From assembly GCF_002211305.1 (NCBI RefSeq), contig NZ_LOKW01000004.1, positions 62,001 to 126,000 of the forward strand: a stretch of DNA of 64,000 bases, written 5' to 3'. The stretch comes from Rhizobium sp. R634. Lineage in GTDB: Bacteria; Pseudomonadota; Alphaproteobacteria; Rhizobiales; Rhizobiaceae. Position numbers and translations under genes: made by a program. Below are positions 8,580 through 18,215 of the stretch, one piece after another (positions within the stretch are counted from its first letter, which is position 1; the number at the start of each line of letters is the position of its first letter). Below the pieces are notes generated by a model. That model searched no databases and was not told where the DNA came from. It saw only the letters and a list, made by a program, of their open reading frames with translations.

Positions 8580-9494
8580 ATGGCCGAGGCCAGCATCTAT
8601 GAAATCCACGACCCGCGCTTCCGGCAGTTGATCGTGACGAGCGCCGGCCTCGACGAACTCCATTCCGGCTGCCGCTGGGCGGAGGGCCCGGTCTGGTTCA
8701 ACGATGCCAACCAGCTTCTGTGGAGCGACATTCCCAACCAGCGCATGCTGCGATGGGCGCCGGAGAGCGGCGTCTCCGTCTACCGGCAGCCCTCCAACTT
8801 CACCAACGGCCATACGCGAGACCGGCAAGGCCGGCTCATTTCCTGCGAACATGGCGGGCGGCGCGTCACGCGGACCGAGGTGGATGGCTCGATCACCGTG
8901 CTCGCCGACCATTTCAACGGCGCGCGGCTGAATTCGCCGAACGACGTGGTGGTGAAATCGGACGGCACGATCTGGTTCACCGATCCGACCTACGGCATCA
9001 TGTCGAATTATGAAGGCTATCAGGCCGAGCCCGAGCAGGCGACCCGCAACGTCTATCGGCTCGATCCGGCGACCGGCGAGCTTACAGCCGTCGTCACGGA
9101 TTTCATCCAGCCGAACGGGCTCGCCTTCTCGCCTGACGAGGCGATCCTCTACATTGCGGATTCGGCGGCCAGCCACGACGAAAGCCTGCCGCGTCACATC
9201 CGCGCCTTCGACGTCGTCGACGGCAGAAGGCTCGCGAACGGCCGTGTCTTCTGCCACATCGACAACGGCATTCCAGACGGCATCCGGACCGACGTCAATG
9301 GCAACCTCTGGTCCAGTGCCGGCGATGGCGTCCATTGCTTCGATCGAACGGGAAAGCTGATCGGCAAGATCCGCGTGCCGCAGACCGTCGCAAACCTCAC
9401 CTTCGGCGGCCCCGGACGCAACCGCCTGTTCATCGCCGCGACACGCTCGCTCTATTCGGTATACGTCGCCACGACAGGCGCGCAAATACCCTGA
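8580..9494 (+). CDS. SMP-30/gluconolactonase family protein
   Basis: A 304-residue six-bladed propeller of the SMP-30/gluconolaconase/LRE family, metal-dependent lactonases that open sugar lactones. Family marks are EGPVWF near residue 37 (metal-ligand glutamate), NSPNDVVVKSDGTIWFTDPTYG near 120-141 and QPNGLAFSPDE near 177. The ATG at 8580 follows the second permease by 14 bases, so it is the last gene of the transporter operon. Its presence suggests the imported sugar is oxidised to a lactone and then hydrolysed, although no sugar dehydrogenase is encoded next to it. No signal peptide is seen. Confidence 0.88.
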   Translation: MAEASIYEIHDPRFRQLIVTSAGLDELHSGCRWAEGPVWFNDANQLLWSDIPNQRMLRWAPESGVSVYRQPSNFTNGHTRDRQGRLISCEHGGRRVTRTEVDGSITVLADHFNGARLNSPNDVVVKSDGTIWFTDPTYGIMSNYEGYQAEPEQATRNVYRLDPATGELTAVVTDFIQPNGLAFSPDEAILYIADSAASHDESLPRHIRAFDVVDGRRLANGRVFCHIDNGIPDGIRTDVNGNLWSSAGDGVHCFDRTGKLIGKIRVPQTVANLTFGGPGRNRLFIAATRSLYSVYVATTGAQIP

Positions 9495-9549
9495 GCCGGC
9501 GACAGCCGCATAAGGGACGGTCATCACGAACGATCCGGCGGCTCGGACG

Positions 9550-9574
9550 GGAACAAACTCCGAGCCTGCACGCT
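9550..9574 (+). promoter_or_regulatory. Possible weak EcfG-type stress promoter
   Basis: GGAAC at 9550-9554 is followed 17 bases later by GCT, where the strong stress promoters of this window have GTT. The spacing is right and the next gene is a general-stress-protein homologue, 30 bases on. The mismatch in the -10 element makes the call tentative. Confidence 0.35.
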
Positions 9575-9577
9575 ATC

Positions 9578-9595
9578 CCCACGTCCAAACGTGGG
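9578..9595 (+). promoter_or_regulatory. Hairpin overlapping a ribosome binding site
   Basis: CCCACG (9578-9583) and CGTGGG (9590-9595) pair around a 6-base loop. The 3' arm covers the first bases of the Shine-Dalgarno GGGAG (9593-9597) used by the gene starting at 9605. It could limit translation. Confidence 0.35.
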
Positions 9596-9604
9596 AGATG
9601 AAAA

Positions 9605-10048
9605 ATGGCGTCCATGACACTCGAAGACCTCGCGTCGCAGCTGAAGAAGATCGACTTCTGCATGCTGACGACGAAGGCAGGATCCGGCCGTATCTCAAGT
9701 CGGCCGATGAGCAATAACGGCGACGTCGAGTACGATGGCGACTCCTGGTTCTTCTCCTACGAGGAAACCCGGAAGATTGCCGAGATCGAAAGCAACAAGG
9801 ACGTATCGCTGACGTTCACGGCTCCGCCCAGCCTGCTTGGCAAGCCAGGCATCTTCATTGCGATCGAAGGCGTTGCATCGCTGGTGCGCGACAAAGCCGC
9901 CTTCGAAGAGCACTGGGTCGCCAATCTCGAGCGCTGGTTCCCTGAGGGGACCGACACGCCTGGTTTCGTGCTGATCAAGGTGTCGGCGTCCTCTATCCAA
10001 TACTGGGACGGCGAAGTCACCCTCGCCGGTTCCAGCGCGCGGTCTTGA
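9605..10048 (+). CDS. Pyridoxamine 5'-phosphate oxidase family protein (general stress protein 26-like)
   Basis: A 147-residue single split-barrel flavin-binding domain. CMLTTKAGSGRISSRPMS near residues 19-36 and DSWFFSYEETRKIAEIESNKDVSLTF near 46-71 match the general stress protein 26 branch (COG3871). Members bind FMN or F420-like cofactors, and most have no proven reaction. The start follows GGGAG by 7 bases, next to a hairpin that overlaps the ribosome site. The gene converges with the ribokinase gene, with one base between the stops. It probably belongs to a stress response; the upstream promoter match is imperfect. Confidence 0.85.
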   Translation: MASMTLEDLASQLKKIDFCMLTTKAGSGRISSRPMSNNGDVEYDGDSWFFSYEETRKIAEIESNKDVSLTFTAPPSLLGKPGIFIAIEGVASLVRDKAAFEEHWVANLERWFPEGTDTPGFVLIKVSASSIQYWDGEVTLAGSSARS

Positions 10049-10049
10049 A

Positions 10050-10976
10050 TCAAGAACGCAGCAAGGCGTCGATTTCGGACCGGGAAGGCATGGCGGGCGC
10101 GGTGCCCGGCCGTGTCACGGCAATTGCCGCCGTCGCGCAGCCGAAGCGGATGGCCTCGATCGGCGCACGTCCTTCGGAAATCGCCGTTGCGAAACCGCCG
10201 AGGAAAGCGTCCCCGGCTCCCGTCGTGTCGACGACATTGCCCGCGGATAAGGCCGGTACGAGCTCGCTCTGCCCGCCCGTGTGATAAAATGCGCCGCGTG
10301 CGCCGAGCGTAATGATCACCGCTCTCGCTCCGCGATCGACCAGCGTTTTGGCCGCCGCCCGTGCCTGTTCATCCGTTTCGATCGCATGTCCCACCAATTG
10401 GGCTGCCTCGACCTCGTTGGGAACGATGAAATCACACAAGCCATAGACGCTGTCCGGAATGGCCCGAGCAGGCGCGGGATTGAAGATCGTCGTGACCCCT
10501 GCCCTTTTCGCCATGGACAAGCCATGGATCGCCGCCTCCAGCGGCTGTTCGAGCTGCGTCATGAAAATGGCGGCGCGTTCGACCTCCGCCCGGTTCGCAT
10601 CGATATCTTCGATGCCGATAAGGCCCGCAGCACCCGGAGCAACGATGATGGCGTTGTCGCCGCTCACTTCGTCGACGAAGATGAAGGCCGCGCCTGACGA
10701 AACGCCGTCCATCTTCATCACCCTGGCTTCGACGCCGGCCGCCGCATAGGCGGCAAGCGCCATCTCCCCGAACGGGTCGTTGCCGACCCGCGAAATGAAG
10801 CTCACCTTGCCGCCGGCCTTTGCCGCGGCAACCGCCTGGTTGGAGCCCTTGCCGCCCGGCCCCAGCGTGAAACCCGATCCCAGCAGCGTCTCGCCGATAT
10901 GCGGCAGGCGCTTTGCCTTATAGGCGGTGTCGGCGGCAAAAATGCCGAGAATGACGATTCCGCTTTTCGCACTCAT
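10050..10976 (-). CDS. rbsK: Ribokinase-family sugar kinase
   Basis: A 308-residue PfkB-fold kinase. GGKGSNQAVAAAKAGG near residues 40-55 is the N-terminal signature, and DTTGAGDAFLGGF near 245-257 holds the catalytic aspartate and anion hole. It resembles RbsK and would phosphorylate D-ribose or a related sugar in the cytoplasm. The start at 10976 overlaps the stop of the FucU/RbsD gene (ATGA); upstream in-frame starts lie inside that gene. It is the last gene of the binding-protein/permease/LacI/mutarotase operon. True ribose specificity is not shown. Confidence 0.88.
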   Translation of the reverse strand: MSAKSGIVILGIFAADTAYKAKRLPHIGETLLGSGFTLGPGGKGSNQAVAAAKAGGKVSFISRVGNDPFGEMALAAYAAAGVEARVMKMDGVSSGAAFIFVDEVSGDNAIIVAPGAAGLIGIEDIDANRAEVERAAIFMTQLEQPLEAAIHGLSMAKRAGVTTIFNPAPARAIPDSVYGLCDFIVPNEVEAAQLVGHAIETDEQARAAAKTLVDRGARAVIITLGARGAFYHTGGQSELVPALSAGNVVDTTGAGDAFLGGFATAISEGRAPIEAIRFGCATAAIAVTRPGTAPAMPSRSEIDALLRS

Positions 10977-11434
10977 CTCAGAGCGTCCTCCGCCGGAATG
11001 ACGCCCTTGGTCAGAAGGAAGCAGCCATAGAACCGCAGCTCGCCCGTGGCGATGACGCAATAAGCCTTCTTGGCGATATCGTAGAACGCCATGCGCTCGA
11101 CGGGATACATGGGCGACGGCTTGCCTTCGGCGCGGTCGACGATGGCCTGCACTTCCTGCTGGATCGGCGGAATTTCATCCGGCTTGCCGATCACCTCCAT
11201 GCGGCCCGCCGAAGGCTGGATCGGCGTGTCCAGCGGAAAGACGGACAGGATCGCGTCGATCGCCTGCGGTGCCGGAATGTTTTCCATGGTCAGGAGCCTG
11301 CCCAGACGCGTCTGACGGGCGATCGAATCCGATGGAAAATTCATGTCGGAGACGACGAGATAGTCTCCGTGTCCCATATTGCTGAGCGCTTGAAGAATGT
11401 CGCCGTTGAGTTCGGCCCTGATTCCCTTGAGCAT
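10973..11434 (-). CDS. RbsD/FucU family sugar mutarotase
   Basis: A 153-residue protein. MLKGIRAELNGDILQALSNMGHGDYLVVSD resembles the start of L-fucose mutarotase (FucU), with the catalytic histidine in MGHGD. Family members interconvert anomers of ribose, fucose or similar sugars so that the kinase receives the right form. The ATG at 11434 follows GGAAGGA; longer in-frame starts upstream lack a ribosome site. It overlaps the ribokinase gene by 4 bases, which fits a mutarotase-kinase handover. It looks closer to FucU than to RbsD. Confidence 0.88.
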   Translation of the reverse strand: MLKGIRAELNGDILQALSNMGHGDYLVVSDMNFPSDSIARQTRLGRLLTMENIPAPQAIDAILSVFPLDTPIQPSAGRMEVIGKPDEIPPIQQEVQAIVDRAEGKPSPMYPVERMAFYDIAKKAYCVIATGELRFYGCFLLTKGVIPAEDALR

Positions 11435-11478
11435 TGATCCTTCCATCCCTTTCTGGCGGCCGCAGTGCCGGCCTTGCT

Positions 11479-12507
11479 TCAATTCCTGTGCCTTGGAGTA
11501 TCCGGCTTGGGTTGCGGACATGGGCCGCTCGAACCACGCACGATCAGCGATCCGTCCACCATCTCGTCATCCGTGCTCGATGGCTCCTCGAGGAGAAGGC
11601 CGACCGCGCGCCGCGCCAGCATGTCGGCCGGCTGGCGTATTGTCGTCAGCCGCGGGACGACGAGATTGGCGAGCGAAATGTCGTCGAAACCCGTGACCGA
11701 CAGCTTTCGCGGCACGTCGATCTTGAGATCGCGGGCCGTGCGCAGCGCCCCGATGGCCTGCTGGTCGCTCGCCGCCGCAATCGCCGTCGGCCGATCCTGT
11801 GGCGAGCGCGAAAGCAGGTCGCGGGCAATTCTCTCGCCGGATTCGTAATCGAATTTGCCGTAGGCGATTTCCAGTTCGACCGGCTCGCCTTTTTTGCCGA
11901 GCCGGCCGATACGACGGACGAAGCCTTCCTTGCGCATGCGCCCGGCCTCGGTGTCGGGCGGCCCGGCAATGTAGGCGATGTGACGATGGCCCAGCTCATA
12001 GAGATGGTCCGCAATCAGCGCGGCCGCCTGCGTATGGTTGGTCGACACCAGCGGAAAGGCGCCGAAGCGCCGGTCCAGCGATATGATCGGAACCGTTGTC
12101 TCCAGAGGAAGCCCCGGACCATCGCTCGAAGCCACCACGATGACGCCGCGCACCGACCGGTCGAGAAACGCCAGGACGTGGCTCTCCTCCGCCCCGCGAT
12201 CGTCATGCGAGCTCGCCAGCATAAGGCTGTGCCCACGTTCGAGCGCCGCGCGCTCGACGCTTGCGGCAAGCTGCGAGAAGAACGGATTGGTGATGTCGGG
12301 AACGATGAGGCCGATCACATCGGTTCTGCTGGTGCGTAGCGCTCTTGCGGTCACGTTCGGCCGGTAACCGAGCGCGGAAATGGCCTCGTTGACCTTTTCG
12401 CGCAGCGCGGGTTTGACCGCGGCTTCGCCCGACAAAACGCGCGAAACCGTGCCCACGGATACACCGGCATATTCGGCGACATCCTTGACTGTGGGCATCC
12501 TTGGCAT
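11479..12507 (-). CDS. LacI family transcriptional regulator
   Basis: A 342-residue regulator. The N-terminal helix-turn-helix is VKDVAEYAGVSVGTVSRVLS (about 6-25), followed by the hinge region ALGYRPNVTARALR and a periplasmic-binding-protein-like sugar domain (about 65-340). It lies inside a sugar uptake operon, 17 bases after a permease and 44 bases before the mutarotase, so it probably autoregulates. Two identical palindromes TGAAACGTTTCA in the divergent promoter region of this locus are the likely operators; their central CG is typical for LacI proteins. The start at 12507 is chosen over 12498 because of the spacing to a GGGACG-like ribosome site. Confidence 0.9.
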   Translation of the reverse strand: MPRMPTVKDVAEYAGVSVGTVSRVLSGEAAVKPALREKVNEAISALGYRPNVTARALRTSRTDVIGLIVPDITNPFFSQLAASVERAALERGHSLMLASSHDDRGAEESHVLAFLDRSVRGVIVVASSDGPGLPLETTVPIISLDRRFGAFPLVSTNHTQAAALIADHLYELGHRHIAYIAGPPDTEAGRMRKEGFVRRIGRLGKKGEPVELEIAYGKFDYESGERIARDLLSRSPQDRPTAIAAASDQQAIGALRTARDLKIDVPRKLSVTGFDDISLANLVVPRLTTIRQPADMLARRAVGLLLEEPSSTDDEMVDGSLIVRGSSGPCPQPKPDTPRHRN

Positions 12508-12524
12508 GTTCGAGCGTCCCGCGG

Positions 12525-13436
12525 CTATTTTACCGCTCCTGCCGTCATTCCCGCGATGATGTGCTTTTCCAGCACGACGCCGACGATAACAAGCGGAAGG
12601 ATGCCGGCGGTGGAAAGGGCGGCCATCGACCACCAGTTGATGCCCTGGCTGCCAGTTTGGCTGGCGATCATCACCGGCAGCGTATTGGTGTTGGTCGAAG
12701 TCAGCAGCGCGGCGAAGAAATATTCGTTCCAGCAGAGGATCAGCGCCAGCAGGAACGCGGCAACCATGCCCGGCAGAACGAGCGGCACGATGATGCGGGC
12801 AAACGCCCCCCAGACCGACAACCCGTCGACCAGCGCAGCCTCCTCGAGCTCCACCGGCACAGTGGCGAACTGATCGCGCATGATCCAGACGACGATCGGC
12901 AGGACCATCAGCGTGTAGACGGCGATCATGCCCACATAGGTGTCCAGCAGCGCCAGCTCCTTGTAGAGAACCAGGAACGGCAGGGCGAGAACGACCGGCG
13001 GCATGATCAGCTGCGACAGGAAGAAGAATGAAATGTCCGAATTGCGCATATGGCCGAATTTATAGGAAAAGCGGCTGAGGCCATAGGCCGCGAGCGATCC
13101 GAGCACGACCGCAAGGGCGGATGCCGTGACCGAGATGATGACGCTGTTCCAGAGCCTGCGCATGAATTCGTCGCGCACCGTCGATATCTGGAAGGCCGTA
13201 TCCGGGGATAGCCCGAGCGAGCGCCAGCCGAGCCAGCTGGGCGCAAAGTTGAACCAGGGGATCAGATTGCCGCGCATGACATCCGAGGCTGTCTTGAACG
13301 AGGTCGACACCGTCCAGAACAGCGGGAAGATGCAGACGAACGCCCAGATGACGAGCAGGCCGTAAACGACGAAACGCATGGCCCACCAGCGAATGCGTTG
13401 GCCGCGACCGTATTTTTCGAAATCGATTCGAACCAT
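12525..13436 (-). CDS. Carbohydrate ABC transporter permease (MalG/CUT1 type)
   Basis: A 303-residue inner-membrane permease. The EAA loop that contacts the ATPase is EEAALVDGLSVWGAFARIIVPLVLPG near residue 200. About six hydrophobic segments are visible. The ATG at 13436 overlaps the stop of the upstream permease by one base (TGATG). It forms the channel with that permease; the ATPase is probably the divergent MalK-like gene. The N-terminal cytoplasmic loop is fairly long. Confidence 0.9.
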   Translation of the reverse strand: MVRIDFEKYGRGQRIRWWAMRFVVYGLLVIWAFVCIFPLFWTVSTSFKTASDVMRGNLIPWFNFAPSWLGWRSLGLSPDTAFQISTVRDEFMRRLWNSVIISVTASALAVVLGSLAAYGLSRFSYKFGHMRNSDISFFFLSQLIMPPVVLALPFLVLYKELALLDTYVGMIAVYTLMVLPIVVWIMRDQFATVPVELEEAALVDGLSVWGAFARIIVPLVLPGMVAAFLLALILCWNEYFFAALLTSTNTNTLPVMIASQTGSQGINWWSMAALSTAGILPLVIVGVVLEKHIIAGMTAGAVK

Positions 13437-14554
13437 CAGAGCCTCCCCGTCATCCGCTTCACGATACGGTCGGAAATCTTCATCAGCCCGGTCATGCCGA
13501 CGACGATAATTACCAGATAGACGAGCGCGAGCAGGGTTCCATAGCCGACATTCGAACGGTCGCGGTATTCGCGATAGATGAAGCTGGTGACGGAATCGGT
13601 CGCTCCGCCGGGACCGCCCGATGTCACCGTGATGATGATGTCGGCGAGCTTCAACTTGAAGATGATGCGGATCATCACCGCCGTCACCGACACCGGCAGC
13701 ATCAGCGGGAAAATGACCTGCCAGAAGCGCTGCCACTTGGTGGCGCCGTCGACTTCGGCCGCCTCAAGCACCTCCCTGGGCAGGGCCTGCAGTCCGGCGA
13801 GCAGCATGATCATCATGAAGGGGATGAAGGTCCAGGCGTCCATGATCATGATCGAAAGCCGCGCCGTCAGCGGATCGCCGAAGAAGGAGGGATTTTCCCA
13901 GCCGAGCCAGCGGGCGAAGCGCGCGACCGGGCCGAAACGGGTCTCCATCATCGACTTGCCGACCATCCAGCTCACCGCGACCGGCGACAGCATCAAGGGC
14001 AACAGAAAGGTTACCCGCCAGAATTTGCGCGCAAGGATTTCCTGGTTGAGGAGCAGCGCCAGGCCGAAGGCGATCGCATATTCGATCGCGATCGCCAGGC
14101 AATAGAGGATCATGTTGAAGAGGGCGTTGGCATAGAAAGGATCGGCGATCATCCGGCGGACATTGTCGAGCCCGTTGAAGCGCCGGCCGGCCGAGGAGGC
14201 GAGGTTCCAATCGGAAAAGCCGATCCAGAGCGCAAAGAGCAGCGGAAACACCACCATCGACACGACGAAAAGCGCGGCCGGCAGGACAAAGAGCGCCTTC
14301 TTGCCGGCCTCGCCGTAAATGACGACGCGGGTGACGCACAGAACCGCAGCCCAGAAAAAATAGGCATAGAGAACCGGCCGCCAGTTCGCGAAACCCCAAC
14401 CGGTCCAGCCCAGTTCATAAGCACCCTGCAATGCGAACGACGCTATGAACCACAGGGCGCTCAGCCACAGAGCCGCGCGGCCCCAGAAGCGGCGGCCCGC
14501 GGAAATAGAGCCGGCTTCGACTGTGTGAAGCAGGTCGCCTTCGACTGTCGACAT
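13436..14554 (-). CDS. Carbohydrate ABC transporter permease (MalF/CUT1 type)
   Basis: A 372-residue inner-membrane permease, longer than the usual 290-310 because of an N-terminal extension with two or three extra hydrophobic segments (about 25-120). The EAA loop is LEAAEVDGATKWQRFWQVIFPLMLP near residue 260. It follows the binding-protein gene by 68 bases and is coupled to the next permease. The extra membrane segments resemble those of MalF. Confidence 0.88.
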   Translation of the reverse strand: MSTVEGDLLHTVEAGSISAGRRFWGRAALWLSALWFIASFALQGAYELGWTGWGFANWRPVLYAYFFWAAVLCVTRVVIYGEAGKKALFVLPAALFVVSMVVFPLLFALWIGFSDWNLASSAGRRFNGLDNVRRMIADPFYANALFNMILYCLAIAIEYAIAFGLALLLNQEILARKFWRVTFLLPLMLSPVAVSWMVGKSMMETRFGPVARFARWLGWENPSFFGDPLTARLSIMIMDAWTFIPFMMIMLLAGLQALPREVLEAAEVDGATKWQRFWQVIFPLMLPVSVTAVMIRIIFKLKLADIIITVTSGGPGGATDSVTSFIYREYRDRSNVGYGTLLALVYLVIIVVGMTGLMKISDRIVKRMTGRL

Positions 14555-14622
14555 GATATTCCTCGCCCGGACAGAATGGGCGCTGGCGAAATCGCTTCCG
14601 CCAGCGCGTTTTGGTCAACCGG

Positions 14623-16263
14623 TCAGAGCCCGAGGCTCGCCCGGTAAAGTTTCAGCTGGCTGTCGCGGCCGATCTGGTCGGTGATCTTCTCCCAGGCGGC
14701 CGCAATCGCATCCGCGGTCTCCTGCGCCGATTTGTACTGCCCGGCAAAGCCCTTTGCCAGCTCGTCCTCAGCCACGGAGTAATACTGGAAGATGCCCGGG
14801 ATACGCGGTTCGATCGCAGCATTCGGGTGGTTGTAGCTGTCGGCGTTCGAACCCAGATAATCCTCGATATAGGCACGGTCGTAACCTGCCTTTTCCCATT
14901 CGTCATAGTTGAAGTTGGACTGACGGTAGGGCTGGAAGCCGGAGGGATAGGCCGAGGTCCAGAGCGACAGATCCTTGCCGCCGAGATGGGCGGCGGCGGA
15001 CCAGGCCGCCTTGCGTTTCTTCTCGTCGCCGGAGACCTGCTTGGTGACGTAGATGCCCCAGCCGAGATAGGCCATGTTGGGCGCTTCGTTGTACTTGTCT
15101 TCCCATTGCCCGGTCTTGCGGTTGTAGACGCGGTCGGAGCCACGGTTGATGCCGAAGCCGACCACATCGCCAACGACCGACGTGTCCGAGGTGCGCGCGC
15201 CGGAGCCGACGTCGCCCCACCACATCAGCATTGCGCCGGTGCCGGCCAGGAACTGCGAGAAGGCGGTCGTGCCGGGGTCGGCGTTGATCTGGTCGGCCGG
15301 ATAGGCCTTGGCCGCGATCAGATCGAGCACGTCCTGGATCGCCTGGACCCATGCGGGGTTGTTGACCAGCGGCTTCATGTTTTCGGGATCGAACAGCCAG
15401 GCCGGGTCGCCCGGATATTTGGCATAGGCGGTCGCACGGTTCTCGATGAAATAGAAGCCGAAACCGCCCCAGCCCTTCAGCGGATCGAGATAACCATAGG
15501 CCGGCTGGCCGGTCAGCGGATCGGTCTTGCCGATCAGCGCCTTGGACGCCGCGTTGACCTCCTGCCAGGTCTTCGGCGGCTCGGCCATGCCGCTGATAGA
15601 GCCCTCGCCGAAGTAGTCCTTGCGGTAGGCGAAGGTGTGGCAGTCGCCGTCGATCGTGACGCGATAGGTCTTGCCATCCCAGGTGCCGACCGGCGGCTTG
15701 AGGTAGCTTACCAGGTCGTCGGCTTCGATCTGCTTTGCCGCCCAGTCCGGCATCTCGTCGAGAAGCCCGCGTCCAGCGGTGTCGCCTTCGAAGGGTGCGC
15801 CCATTTCCAGAATGTCGAAATCAACTGTGCCGGTTGCGATCGACTGCTGGAGGCGGGCGTTGTAGTCGGCCTGGGCGAGGTCGATCCAGTTGATCTTGGC
15901 GCCGGTATAGGCCTCCCACGGCTTCAGGAAGCCACGGAACAGGAAGTTGTGGAGGTTCTGGTTGTTGAGCCCCATGAAGGTCAGCTCGACACCGGCAAAT
16001 TCGCCCTCCTTGACATTGGCCTTGGTCGGGCCGAGGCAGAGTTCGCCGACCTTCTGCCAGTCTGCATCCGTCGGCGAGCCCTTGCCGACGCCTGGGATCT
16101 GGAGGATCTGGGCGCGCAGATCATCGGCCGCGAATGCCGTGCCGGGAATGCCGCCCATTGCGCCGGACAGGCCGAGCAGAGCCGCGGCACTCGCCGTTCC
16201 GCGCAGGACGTCGCGGCGACTGGCCTGACGGCGCATCAATGCATCGTATATTTCGACTTTCAT
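14623..16263 (-). CDS. Extracellular sugar-binding protein of a CUT1 ABC transporter
   Basis: A 546-residue binding protein, larger than typical CUT1 binding proteins (about 420). The N-terminus has a twin-arginine type signal (ASRRDVLRG followed by a hydrophobic stretch), so it may be exported folded by Tat. The start at 16263 follows GGAGGAAG; an ATG five codons upstream has no ribosome site. It is the first gene of the operon with two permeases, LacI regulator, mutarotase and kinase. The divergent region before it carries the two TGAAACGTTTCA palindromes. The ligand is probably a monosaccharide, given the mutarotase and kinase. Confidence 0.88.
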   Translation of the reverse strand: MKVEIYDALMRRQASRRDVLRGTASAAALLGLSGAMGGIPGTAFAADDLRAQILQIPGVGKGSPTDADWQKVGELCLGPTKANVKEGEFAGVELTFMGLNNQNLHNFLFRGFLKPWEAYTGAKINWIDLAQADYNARLQQSIATGTVDFDILEMGAPFEGDTAGRGLLDEMPDWAAKQIEADDLVSYLKPPVGTWDGKTYRVTIDGDCHTFAYRKDYFGEGSISGMAEPPKTWQEVNAASKALIGKTDPLTGQPAYGYLDPLKGWGGFGFYFIENRATAYAKYPGDPAWLFDPENMKPLVNNPAWVQAIQDVLDLIAAKAYPADQINADPGTTAFSQFLAGTGAMLMWWGDVGSGARTSDTSVVGDVVGFGINRGSDRVYNRKTGQWEDKYNEAPNMAYLGWGIYVTKQVSGDEKKRKAAWSAAAHLGGKDLSLWTSAYPSGFQPYRQSNFNYDEWEKAGYDRAYIEDYLGSNADSYNHPNAAIEPRIPGIFQYYSVAEDELAKGFAGQYKSAQETADAIAAAWEKITDQIGRDSQLKLYRASLGL

Positions 16264-16364
16264 GTCTTCCTCCTCCACGTTTCGTTGCGCTACCGCCGGC
16301 CGACCCGGCCTGGCCCAGTCCCATTTAGGACTGGCCTGGGGCAGAACTATCTGGTAAGCAGAAA

Positions 16365-16378
16365 ATGAAACGTTTCAT
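16365..16378. promoter_or_regulatory. Palindromic operator candidate 1
   Basis: ATGAAACGTTTCAT is a perfect 14-base palindrome with a central CG, as in LacI-family operators. It lies about 100 bases before the binding-protein gene in the divergent region and is repeated 86 bases away. Confidence 0.65.
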
Positions 16379-16451
16379 ATTCTGCTTGAAACCGCTCCTC
16401 CCGGTCTCGCCGCGGAGGATCAGACGGCTCGCTGAAAAAGTCAACAAGAAA

Positions 16452-16463
16452 TGAAACGTTTCA
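16452..16463. promoter_or_regulatory. Palindromic operator candidate 2
   Basis: TGAAACGTTTCA repeats the 12-base core of the palindrome at 16366-16377. The 86-base distance is close to eight helical turns, so one LacI tetramer or two dimers could hold both. It lies 130 bases before the divergent ATPase start. The rest of this 329-base region shows nothing else I can identify. Confidence 0.65.
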
Positions 16464-16592
16464 CGGAGGAGGTTTGACACGTGTTTCCAATCAGGCGCCG
16501 AGGGGCATCTGCCCGGCAGATGATTTGGAATACGCGGCAAGGCATGCACAACCCTGACGCGGTTCAGGGGCCGGAAAGCAAGTGGGAGGCAC

Positions 16593-17669
<1,077 letters not shown>

Positions 17670-17672
<3 letters not shown>

Positions 17673-17722
17673 AACAGGATGATTTTAGGCCCGGTTGACC
17701 TAAAAATCTGAATCCTGTTCTA
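17670..17722. repeat. Imperfect intergenic palindrome (rhizobial type), copy A
   Basis: TAGAACAGGAT (17670-17680) pairs with ATCCTGTTCTA (17712-17722), and inside it GATTTTAGG pairs with CCTAAAAATC with one bulged base. The arms begin at the stop codon of the ATPase gene. Sequences of this form are, from memory, common between genes in Rhizobium. It may also act as a terminator or RNA-stability hairpin. Confidence 0.6.
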
Positions 17723-17735
17723 AATTAAAGAGTTA

Positions 17736-17783
17736 GAGCATGATGTCGTCCGAAAACCGCTCACACTTTTCGGCATCATGCTC
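17736..17783. repeat. Intergenic palindromic element (RIME-like), copy B
   Basis: GAGCATGATG (17736-17745) pairs with CATCATGCTC (17774-17783), with a second inner pair CCGAAAA/TTTTCGG. It resembles the palindromes of the Rhizobium intergenic mosaic element that I recall from R. leguminosarum and R. etli. It lies immediately before a stress-type promoter. Confidence 0.65.
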
Positions 17784-17794
17784 CAGGCGGCGTG

Positions 17795-17819
17795 GGAACG
17801 AAAGCCGATCGATTTGGTT
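17795..17819 (+). promoter_or_regulatory. EcfG-type general stress promoter
   Basis: GGAAC (17795-17799), 17 bases, GTT (17817-17819). It lies 57 bases before the GTG of the small gene at 17877, directly after the RIME-like palindrome. Confidence 0.7.
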
Positions 17820-17876
17820 AGCCCTGGAAAAGCGGCTCCGTGAGAGCTGCAAGATCGCGCATCCAGGGAGCATGCT

Positions 17877-18134
17877 GTGAATGTTATCAGCTTTAATAGA
17901 AGTCGGAACGGTCATGACGATCCAGACGCGGCTTTCGTGACGACCGGCATCGACGGCCGCCAGCTTTACAGGTTTGCCCTGCAATACGAGATGGATGGCA
18001 AGACTTGGGCGACCGACATTTGGGCCTATTCGTCCGAGGATGCCGAAAAACGCGTCGCCGCCATGCGCGGATCGCTGACACTGTGCGGACAGCTCTACGC
18101 CGAAGTGGAAGCCGACGCTCCTCATCATACTTAG
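17877..18134 (+). CDS. Small hypothetical stress-type protein
   Basis: An 85-residue protein I do not recognise. It starts with GTG after GGGAG at a 7-base distance. It is soluble, without signal peptide or membrane segment. WATDIWAYSSEDAEKRVAAMR suggests a small alpha/beta fold whose helix follows a conserved tryptophan pair. The promoter in front matches the general stress pattern, so it is probably made under starvation or osmotic and oxidative stress. It stands alone between a palindrome and a convergent operon of small genes. Confidence 0.6.
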   Translation: MNVISFNRSRNGHDDPDAAFVTTGIDGRQLYRFALQYEMDGKTWATDIWAYSSEDAEKRVAAMRGSLTLCGQLYAEVEADAPHHT

Positions 18135-18215
18135 GCGCATTGCGGCGAGGGGTTGATGCCGCATGAACTGCCACGCCGGCGACAGGCGAATTACACGAAG
18201 CAGAATTGTCTGCTC

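Noticed and set aside
14611..16368. A 585-codon plus-strand frame opposite the sugar-binding protein gene
   Set aside because: It is exactly antisense to a well supported binding-protein gene, has the Val/Gly/Asp/Arg bias of high-GC shadow frames and no recognised domain.
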